From Lachnospiraceae bacterium UBA3785 (GTDB lineage: Bacteria; Bacillota; Clostridia; Lachnospirales; Lachnospiraceae): DNA of 10,473 nt. Below the pieces are notes generated by a model. The model had not been told where the DNA came from. It saw nothing but the letters and a program-made list of their open reading frames with translations, and did not search any database. Position numbers and translations under genes: made by a program. Positions 5,746-10,473 of the stretch are shown here, piece after piece (position 1 is the stretch's first letter; each line of letters opens with the position of its first letter). The DNA lies in contig DFFD01000200.1 in NCBI GenBank assembly GCA_002369495.1, forward strand, positions 1 to 10,473, read 5' to 3'.

Positions 5746-7065
5746 TCATGCAAACGGCAATTCTTCACAATAATCATCAATCGGCATGAACTCGTCTTTG
5801 TCCTGCTCCTCGTTTCGCCCCCCGCCCTCTGAATCGTCAAGGGAAATGAACAACTGCTTAGAGCCGCTGAACGCCAGAGCAACGCCGCCCAGCTGCCCGT
5901 TTCGGTTCTTTGCTATCTTAACATGTTTCGCCTCGTTGCTCTCTGCATCATTCCAAAGGAAAACAACTTGTGAAGCGTCCTGCTCTATATCGCCGCTTTC
6001 CCGAATGTCCGCTAACACGGGTTCTTTCTTATCTCTATGCTCGACTTCTCGGTTCAACTGGACTAGCGGAAATATCGGAATATTAAAGTCCATAGCAACG
6101 CCCTTTAGATCGTGGCTAATCTGCCCGACCTCTGCCGTTCTGTTTCCCTTGTAGCCCCTATCAGGCGTGACCAACTGCAAATAATCAACGAACACGACTT
6201 GTAATTTATCCCGCCTAACGTATTTTCTAATGTCCGCAACGGTGAATGAGCCGCAATATAAAACCAAGTTTTTAAGCTCTCGAATTTTATCATTCCCGCT
6301 TTCAAGCATGTTTAGCTCTATGTTGTTGTAACGTTGCCCGTTGCGAATGAAATTCAAGGCCAATCCAGACCCAGAAGCCAATAGGCGCTCGTAAATGCTC
6401 CGCTCCTGCATCTCCAAACTGAAAACCCCGACCTTGTAGCCGTTGCTCACCAAATTTAACGCAACTTGCAAGGCGAAAGCACTTTTGCCAACGGACGGCC
6501 TAGCGCCGATAAAACATAAATCCCCGCCTTCAACGCCGCCTAAATACCCGTCAAGCGTTTTATCTATCCCTAACCGAACGCCGCACTTGCTCGGTTCTTT
6601 CGGGTAATCATCCCCGTACTTCTCGACTAAATCGGCGGCAACTATTCCGGCTTTTCGTTCCGTCAACTCTTGAAGCTCGTCAATCTCCGCTTGCCATTCA
6701 CTGATTGCTTTATCATCCCCCGGACTTTCTGCAAACTTGCTCGCTATCGCCTTAAAGCGCCGCTTTTTGTAATCCTTCACTACATTGTTTGCAAACGTTC
6801 CGATTTGCGAGGGAAGATATTTAGAATTTTGAAGTATTTCCAGAATCCGCTTTTTAGTGTCCTCTTCCGTCATGCCCTCAACTTGTGGAAGATTTGCGAG
6901 AACGCCCGTCCAATCTTCAACCGCTCCAACCTCAAACAATCTAAAGGTTCTCGAAAGTAGAACGTCCTCGATCATAAACGCTTTCAGAGAGTTGACCTCA
7001 TCAATCTTCGCTCCCTGCATCAAGCAACTAATAACGCCCTCTTCACTGTATGTAATCCCACTCAT
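5746..7065 (-). CDS. DnaB-type replicative DNA helicase
   Basis: This 439-aa protein is a hexameric RecA-fold helicase that would unwind the element's DNA at the fork. The N-terminal domain (about 1-130) is divergent. The C-terminal motor shows Walker A GARPSVGKS (187-195), a FSLEM segment (215-219), Walker B VFVDYLQL (291-298), the LVQLNREVE sensor region (334-342), the RESGDIEQDASQVVFLWND segment (355-373) and KNRNGQ with a likely arginine finger, Arg388. All are typical of phage and chromosomal DnaB. Length is slightly below the bacterial 450-470. The start ATG overlaps the loader's stop as ATGA, so the two are translationally coupled. No primase gene is in the element, so it probably recruits the host's. 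Confidence 0.93.
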   Translation of the reverse strand: MSGITYSEEGVISCLMQGAKIDEVNSLKAFMIEDVLLSRTFRLFEVGAVEDWTGVLANLPQVEGMTEEDTKKRILEILQNSKYLPSQIGTFANNVVKDYKKRRFKAIASKFAESPGDDKAISEWQAEIDELQELTERKAGIVAADLVEKYGDDYPKEPSKCGVRLGIDKTLDGYLGGVEGGDLCFIGARPSVGKSAFALQVALNLVSNGYKVGVFSLEMQERSIYERLLASGSGLALNFIRNGQRYNNIELNMLESGNDKIRELKNLVLYCGSFTVADIRKYVRRDKLQVVFVDYLQLVTPDRGYKGNRTAEVGQISHDLKGVAMDFNIPIFPLVQLNREVEHRDKKEPVLADIRESGDIEQDASQVVFLWNDAESNEAKHVKIAKNRNGQLGGVALAFSGSKQLFISLDDSEGGGRNEEQDKDEFMPIDDYCEELPFA

Positions 7066-7550
7066 ATTTCCGCACCCTCAATAGCCTCTATCGGACTTGT
7101 TTCGTCTGCTAATGTCCTCATGTACCGCTCTAGCCTCAATGCCGCTTTAGCCGGGTTTTCGGCTTCATAGCACCTTTTTTCAAATGCTCTCTTTGCCTTG
7201 TGGAACTCTTCAAGACTGATTGCCGGGTAACTTGTGTTTATTGCCCTCTCCGCTATATAGCAGACGTTTTTCTTTGTCAGGCGCTCGCTCTCTGTTTTGC
7301 GTTCTCTCTCTTCTTTGCAAATTCTCACAAAATCGGCTATTGTCGGCGGCCATGCGTCCTGCACTACATGAATATTTAAAGCGTTACGAACTTCTTCCAC
7401 TGTATAGCCGTTGAGCGCTTTAGTCCAAATTCGCCTTGTTTCTGCATCATCGTCTTTCGGACGCTTAAACTTGCCACTATAACGGTTTTCTATTGAATTA
7501 AAAAGACGCTCCACCGACTTTTCCGAAAACATCTCGCCTTTACCGCTCAT
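7062..7550 (-). CDS. Probable helicase loader (lambda P-like)
   Basis: This 162-aa soluble helical protein is encoded just before the DnaB-type helicase and overlaps it by 4 bp. Residues about 12-80 follow the pattern of phage replication protein P and similar loaders: an N-terminal helix (ERLFNSIENRY), an R-x-x-W-x-x-A-L segment (40-46), a G-Y-T-x-E-E-V turn (48-54) and W-P-P-T-I-A-D-F-V-R-I-C (67-78), where P family members have a similar P-P-x-x-x-E-F-x-x-x-C. The rest is basic and helical. Its expected role is to bring the helicase ring onto melted origin DNA. No Walker motifs are visible, so it is not a DnaC/DnaI-type ATPase. The assignment relies on pattern and position. Confidence 0.6.
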   Translation of the reverse strand: MSGKGEMFSEKSVERLFNSIENRYSGKFKRPKDDDAETRRIWTKALNGYTVEEVRNALNIHVVQDAWPPTIADFVRICKEERERKTESERLTKKNVCYIAERAINTSYPAISLEEFHKAKRAFEKRCYEAENPAKAALRLERYMRTLADETSPIEAIEGAEI

Positions 7551-7750
7551 GCCTTGCCCTTCTTCTCTGCCGCTTTTTCGATTGCTAACCGAATCTCGTA
7601 CTTTGTACCTTCTCTCAGGTTCTCACGGCTTAACATACGACTAAGGCTTGTATGTCTAATCCCCATCGTTTCCGCAACCTCTTTGAGCATAAGCCCCCGG
7701 CTTGCAATCTCCGCTCTAATATCTACATTTGTACATTTCAATTTGGCCAC
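7547..7750 (-). CDS. Small XRE/Cro-like DNA-binding protein
   Basis: This 67-aa protein is almost only a helix-turn-helix domain: DIRAEIASRGLMLKEVAETM (about 10-29) then GIRHTSLSRMLSRE (30-43). It is the first gene of the leftward replication operon and diverges from the larger repressor, the position held by Cro in phages and by activators such as Str in SaPIs, so it probably tunes the switch. The start is uncertain: GTG at 7750 has GGAAGG almost touching it, while TTG at 7741 has AGGTGG at 5-base spacing, the same ribosome-site form used by two other genes here, and would give 64 aa. Its stop overlaps the loader's ATG as ATGA. Confidence 0.8.
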   Translation of the reverse strand: MAKLKCTNVDIRAEIASRGLMLKEVAETMGIRHTSLSRMLSRENLREGTKYEIRLAIEKAAEKKGKA

Positions 7751-7781
7751 CTTCCTTCCCGATGGAATAAAAAGTTTTCTC

Positions 7782-7810
7782 TTGCGTAATTAGTTTATCA
7801 CTGATACAAT
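7782..7810 (+). promoter_or_regulatory. Rightward promoter of the repressor gene
   Basis: TTGCGT (7782-7787), a 17-bp spacer and TACAAT (7805-7810) with an extended TG (7802-7803) predict a start near 7817, giving a leader of about 45 bases to the repressor ATG. It overlaps the leftward promoter, so RNA polymerase cannot occupy both at once. Confidence 0.7.
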
Positions 7811-7820
7811 GAGACATAAA
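7792..7820 (-). promoter_or_regulatory. Leftward promoter of the replication operon
   Basis: On the minus strand TTTATG (7820-7815), a 17-bp spacer and TAAACT (7797-7792) with TG at the extended -10 position form a plausible promoter. Its -35 lies inside copy 1 of the 19-bp direct repeat, and its extended -10 uses half of the palindrome TATCAcTGATA (7796-7806). The poor -35 suggests reliance on the extended -10 or on an activator. Confidence 0.5.
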
Positions 7821-7881
7821 GGTAGCACTATGTAGAACATTTAAAGGAGAATCATGATTTTATGAGACATATAAGTAGCAC
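7796..7881. promoter_or_regulatory. Candidate operators: palindrome and 19-bp direct repeat
   Basis: TATCA-C-TGATA (7796-7806) is a perfect odd palindrome between the two back-to-back -10 elements. A 19-bp direct repeat, TGAGACATAAAGGTAGCAC (7810-7828) and TGAGACATATAAGTAGCAC (7863-7881), matches at 17 positions. Copy 1 covers the leftward -35 and the rightward transcription start; copy 2 covers the repressor's own start codon. That is the arrangement expected if the repressor both silences the replication operon and limits its own synthesis. Confidence 0.55.
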
Positions 7882-8497
7882 ACTAGATAGAATAAAGTTA
7901 GGAAACCGCATTACAGAACTAAGAGGCGGCACAAGTCAGGAACAACTAGCCGAAATACTCAACAACGGAAAACAAAACGAAAATTACAGAAAAACTATTT
8001 CAAGATGGGAGAACGGTAGAACAGAAATATCTTTGTCAAACTTAGTCAAACTAGCCGCCTATTTCAACGTTTCATTGGATTACATAACGGGACAGATAGA
8101 TTTTGTTCATGTCGGGAATGATGATATAATCAATTCAACCGGGCTTTCGGAAAAATCCGTTGAAACCCTCAGGAAGTGGCAAAAGGATAGTCAGCCCCGC
8201 ACCCTCAGAGACAAGAACGGTAATAAAATGGAAGAAACCGCCCCATTTAGTGACGGCCTAGCTTCTACCAGATTACAAATGCTGAATTTCCTACTTGAAA
8301 ATGAAAACGCCGTGGGCTTATTAGATGCTTTATGGGATTGTATTTTTGCGGACTACCTCAAAGACGGTCAAGTGCTAGAGTTTAATAACCGTTATGGAAC
8401 ACGGGGACTAACAAACGAAATTCTACAAAACGCCTCTATTCCTTCCGTTACCGTCTGTATCGACCGCTTGCGAAACATATCGAAAAGCAAGAAATAA
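7862..8497 (+). CDS. Divergent XRE-family master repressor (Stl/CI-like role)
   Basis: This 211-aa protein has an N-terminal XRE helix-turn-helix (about 12-77): TSQEQLAEIL (24-33), KTISRWENGR (44-53), then LSNLVKLAAYFNVSLDYITG (58-77). About ten polar residues (NNGKQNENYR) are inserted between helices 2 and 3. The C-terminal half (about 93-211) is helical and begins TGLSEKSVETLRKWQ, as in repressors of Firmicute mobile elements. There is no LexA/CI-type peptidase domain (no S-K dyad region), so release probably needs an anti-repressor protein rather than RecA-driven self-cleavage; SaPI Stl works this way. It is the only rightward gene in the element. AAAGGAGA lies 12 bases before this ATG, with a three-codon frame between them. 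Confidence 0.85.
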   Translation: MRHISSTLDRIKLGNRITELRGGTSQEQLAEILNNGKQNENYRKTISRWENGRTEISLSNLVKLAAYFNVSLDYITGQIDFVHVGNDDIINSTGLSEKSVETLRKWQKDSQPRTLRDKNGNKMEETAPFSDGLASTRLQMLNFLLENENAVGLLDALWDCIFADYLKDGQVLEFNNRYGTRGLTNEILQNASIPSVTVCIDRLRNISKSKK

Positions 8498-8610
8498 GCC
8501 CCTCAGCGCCCCGTAAACCGCTTTTATTTCATAGCGGTACACTTCCACCAAATCACCGTTACAAGCGCTCTATAAGGCGTACAACGCCCTACACGGGCAT
8601 TTAAACATAG

Positions 8611-8641
8611 AAAAAGCCGGGTTTTTCGCCCGGCTCTTTTT
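8611..8641. terminator. Bidirectional terminator between repressor and integrase operon
   Basis: AGCCGGG (8615-8621) pairs with CCCGGCT (8629-8635) around a 7-base loop. CTTTTTCT follows on the plus strand and TTTTTCTATG on the minus strand. It lies between the converging repressor (stop 8497) and 84-aa gene (stop 8663), so it can end both transcripts. The rest of this 165-bp gap shows only small hairpins. Confidence 0.85.
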
Positions 8642-8662
8642 CTATATCTGCATATATTGAAT

Positions 8663-8917
8663 TTATGCGCTTTCCCGACACTCAACAACCGCCGCCATAC
8701 CTTCTAGCAACTCGTGAACCTCACCATTGCAACCGCTTGCAACGTCGCACAAGCGACTTGCACGAACGATAAGCGCCCTAGCCATAGTATTTAACTCTAG
8801 CTTTTCAAACTCGCTCAGAACGTCCGCTAACGCTTCCAGAACCGCCGTTGTGCGTCCCGCCGCTTCCTCTGCTGCATTTTCTAAATTATCAATCTCTATA
8901 ACAAAATCCTTGTTCAT
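8663..8917 (-). CDS. Unknown 84-aa acidic protein coupled to integrase
   Basis: This small acidic protein is predicted almost entirely helical (NLENAAEEAAGRTTAVLEAL, then ADVLSEFEKLELNTMARALI, then VHELLEGMAAVVECRES). There is no membrane segment or known motif. Its ATG overlaps the integrase stop as ATGA, with AAGGGGGT just upstream inside the integrase gene, so the two are co-translated; it is last in the operon before a terminator. Position would suit a recombination directionality factor, but those are usually basic winged-helix proteins, which this is not. A regulatory partner or helper-interference protein is equally open. Confidence 0.75.
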   Translation of the reverse strand: MNKDFVIEIDNLENAAEEAAGRTTAVLEALADVLSEFEKLELNTMARALIVRASRLCDVASGCNGEVHELLEGMAAVVECRESA

Positions 8918-10185
8918 GCCGTAACCCCCTTAAAATTTATGTTATTCATGGTTTTGAGTGCCGCTCTTCTTTGTTCTTCGATAACGTGATAATAAACGTT
9001 CATCGTGATTGCTACGCTTGCGTGGCCTGCCATCTTTGAAACGATCTCAACGGGTACGCCGTGCCTTAAATAGAAGGAAACGCCCGAATGCCGCAGCGCA
9101 TGAACCCCGAAACTTCTTCTCGCCTCGTTGCTAAGTCCTGCAACGTCTATCAGGTTTCGAACCGCCCTAAAAAGTCTATCTTCCGAAACGTGACAGCCGT
9201 TAGAAGTTGCTATTACAAAATCATCAGGGCTTGTGAACTCCGAATGATTTTTAATGAAGGTCAGGGCTTCTATTGCTTCATCCGTCAGCATTACAACCCG
9301 TGTTCCGCTACCCGTTTTCGGTTTCGTTGTAATCACTTTTGTTTTTTGTTCTCCCCTCGTTTCCCGGTTCTTCACTCTAGCAACGGTTTTTGAAATTCTC
9401 ATTTCACGCTTTTCAAAATCAATATCTTTCCATTTTAGCGCTAATGCCTCTCCTGCACGAACGAAGGTTACAAGGATAAGATAGAGGCTTGCCCCGTACT
9501 TCGAAGCCCCGTAGACTTTAGCGGAAACCTCACGGAAAGCATATTCCTTGAATGTCTGAATTTCCGCATCATTCAGAACAACATCTTCCAGAAGGGTTTC
9601 TTCCTCGCCGCTTATGTCTCCGATCAGTTTCTTGTTTATCGGACGCTTCACACGGTTCATAGGATTTTTGCCCGGATTATCCAAAAAACGAAAATCAAAG
9701 AACTGCCCCAGTAACTCATACGCCTTTTTCACGCTTGAATAAGAATAGCCTATGCCCCGCCTTGTTACCGCTTCATATTGTAGAAACTGCAAATGTTTTG
9801 TGATGACCTCGCTCGTTATCTTCCCCACCTTCATTTGACTGATGGGAAACGGGTTTATAAGCGTTCTCAAAGTACATTCATCTCTGTCAATCGTCCGCTC
9901 TTTCCTCGTGCCGGGTTTCGTGTCAAATAACCATGCTTCCATACCTTCTTTAAGTAGAACGTTGTCCGAACGGCTTCTAGTGGTCAAATCCCCCCGCGCC
10001 GCTTCTAGCTTCTTCTCTTCCATTTTGCGGAAACACTCTGTTTTAGTTTTGCCGCTCACCGAAAGCCTATAAGTTTTCGTGCTTCCCGTAGGCGTATAAT
10101 TTAGCCTATACCGCAAAGAACCAGATTTGAGAATGTCGAAAACGCCTTGTCCGTATGCTACTTTTGGAATTTTTTCTTTCTTCAC
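8914..10185 (-). CDS. int: Tyrosine recombinase (integrase)
   Basis: This 423-aa phage-type integrase should insert and excise the element at tRNA-Ser(UGA). From the start used here: a basic N-terminal region with the SLRYRLNYTPTGSTKTYRLS segment (arm-binding type, about 22-55), a SAM-like core-binding domain (about 75-175), and a catalytic domain with Arg243 (TFVRAGEAL), Lys291 (KTGSGTR), His362 and Arg365 (HALRHS), His388 (AGHAS) and nucleophile Tyr398 (NVYYHV). The GTG at 10185 is chosen because GGGGG lies 5 bases upstream. The frame stays open to an ATG at 10284, but that extra part has no good ribosome site and its KLVTKLVT text is merely the translated GTGACCA arm repeats. It sits next to attR. 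No convincing promoter is visible. Confidence 0.92.
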   Translation of the reverse strand: MKKEKIPKVAYGQGVFDILKSGSLRYRLNYTPTGSTKTYRLSVSGKTKTECFRKMEEKKLEAARGDLTTRSRSDNVLLKEGMEAWLFDTKPGTRKERTIDRDECTLRTLINPFPISQMKVGKITSEVITKHLQFLQYEAVTRRGIGYSYSSVKKAYELLGQFFDFRFLDNPGKNPMNRVKRPINKKLIGDISGEEETLLEDVVLNDAEIQTFKEYAFREVSAKVYGASKYGASLYLILVTFVRAGEALALKWKDIDFEKREMRISKTVARVKNRETRGEQKTKVITTKPKTGSGTRVVMLTDEAIEALTFIKNHSEFTSPDDFVIATSNGCHVSEDRLFRAVRNLIDVAGLSNEARRSFGVHALRHSGVSFYLRHGVPVEIVSKMAGHASVAITMNVYYHVIEEQRRAALKTMNNINFKGVTA

Positions 10186-10213
10186 GATTGCCCCCTTTTG
10201 TTTGCATATTGAC

Positions 10214-10264
10214 ATAACCAAAAACGTGACCAACTTCGTGACCAACTTTGACCGCTCGTGACCA
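10214..10264 (+). promoter_or_regulatory. Right integrase arm-type sites (3-5 x GTGACCA-like)
   Basis: GTGACCA is exact at 10226-10232, 10238-10244 and 10258-10264. A degenerate TTGACCG at 10248-10254 fills the gap, and ATAACCA at 10214-10220 may be a weak outer copy. Spacing is 10-12 bp, so all lie on one helical face. They share motif and orientation with the pair at 3628-3644 near attL and lie just upstream of the chosen int start, where bound integrase could also repress its own gene. Confidence 0.65.
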
Positions 10265-10420
10265 CTTTTTGAGCCTATATGCATCTAACTATTGAATGAT
10301 TTAGAAACGGAAACCGCCTGTTAATAAGGGAAAATGCACGAAATGAAAATTGTAAATCCTGCACAAATAAACCGCATAGGCAAGGCAAATATAGGGTTTG
10401 AAATTGTTCAGAGTAAACAA
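10265..10420. other. Int leader region between arm sites and terminator
   Basis: A/T-rich stretch upstream of integrase. I see no reading frame with a ribosome site and no promoter with both elements at normal spacing; TACAAT on the minus strand near 10350 lacks a partner -35. It presumably holds the integrase promoter and perhaps excision-factor sites. Confidence 0.3.
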
Positions 10421-10451
10421 AAAAGGCGATTGCTTGACACAATCACCTTTT
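10415..10451 (-). terminator. Terminator between tRNA-Ser(UGA) and int
   Basis: On the minus strand AAAAGGTGATTG (10451-10440) pairs with CAATCGCCTTTT (10432-10421) through one G-T wobble, loop 7, followed by a run of T. The wobble pairs only in the minus-strand RNA, showing orientation. It abuts the tRNA 3' end and supplies the tRNA with a terminator carried by the element while shielding int from tRNA read-through. Confidence 0.8.
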
Positions 10452-10473
10452 AGCGGAGAGGATGGGATTCGAA
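10452..10473 (-). repeat. attR: 3' end of tRNA-Ser(UGA), cut by window edge
   Basis: Exact 22-bp copy of 3525-3546, 6927 bp away. On the minus strand it is discriminator G, acceptor CCTCTCC and the start of the T arm of a serine tRNA. By the geometry of integration this end should keep the full tRNA gene, with its 5' half from the host beyond 10473 and its 3' half supplied by the element. That cannot be seen here. Confidence 0.85.

Larger units (their letters stand above)
3526..10473. mobile_element. Compact integrated phage-satellite-like element in tRNA-Ser(UGA)
   Basis: Direct repeats of a tRNA 3' end bound a block of about 6.93 kb that is visibly richer in A/T than the GH3 side. It carries a tyrosine integrase at one end, a divergent XRE repressor, a leftward replication operon (HTH, helicase loader, DnaB helicase), an unknown and a terminase-small-subunit-like gene near the other end. 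No capsid, portal, tail, lysis, large terminase, relaxase or conjugation gene is present. Order and content match the logic of Gram-positive phage-inducible chromosomal islands, though SaPIs use a Pri/Rep replicase rather than DnaB plus loader and are larger (usually over 10 kb). An eroded prophage or a non-packaged integrative element remains possible. Confidence 0.75.

Noticed and set aside
6105..6305. 66-codon minus-strand frame inside the helicase gene
   Set aside because: Same-strand out-of-frame shadow of the DnaB-type gene without a ribosome site.
10340..10360. Integrase promoter using TACAAT on the minus strand
   Set aside because: No acceptable -35 at 16-18 bp spacing; not supported enough to annotate.

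Overview
The window suggests a GC-rich Clostridia-type Firmicute (a gut Lachnospiraceae or Oscillospiraceae-like genome is my best guess). The reasons are the strong AGGAGG-type ribosome binding sites, a cytosolic GH3 beta-glucosidase with a Clostridia-style C-terminal tail, closely spaced tRNA-Ser genes without encoded CCA, and Firmicute phage-type genes. A clearly AT-richer block is inserted into this GC-rich backbone.

Host part (1-3525). A short unidentified minus-strand coding fragment and the C-terminal remnant of a TetR-like regulator sit next to each other at the left edge. They are followed by an intact GH3 beta-glucosidase (365-2617), a large palindromic REP-like terminator, about 0.5 kb of GC-rich gene-free DNA packed with nested inverted repeats, and a complete tRNA-Ser(GGA) on the minus strand with its own promoter.

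Inserted part (about 3526 to the right edge, about 6.93 kb). A 22-bp stretch at 3525-3546 is repeated exactly at 10452-10473, where the window ends. It is the 3' end of a tRNA-Ser with UGA anticodon. The left copy reaches only to the anticodon loop (attL); the complete tRNA should lie just past the right edge (attR). Between them are a tyrosine integrase with an overlapping 84-aa gene, a divergent XRE-type repressor, and a leftward operon: small HTH protein, lambda-P-like helicase loader, DnaB-type helicase, a 150-aa unknown, and a terminase-small-subunit-like protein. There are no capsid, tail, portal or large-terminase genes and no conjugation genes. The layout resembles a very compact phage satellite of the PICI/SaPI type.

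Control signals fit that reading. Repeated GTGACCA motifs lie in both end regions (probable integrase arm sites). Two divergent extended -10 promoters share one palindrome between the repressor and the replication operon, with a 19-bp direct repeat as candidate operator. Four 11-bp-phased GGTACCTC iterons next to an AT-rich tract form a candidate replication origin just before the TerS-like gene. A gene-free left end (3582-4350) carries small hairpins, an isolated C/G tract and a strong promoter facing attL. The proposed logic is: repressor holds the switch; derepression turns on HTH-loader-helicase-unknown-TerS; integrase excises the element; the helicase pair replicates it from the iteron origin; and the TerS-like protein directs packaging into a helper phage's capsids. 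The last step is inference, since no helper or packaging site can be demonstrated here.
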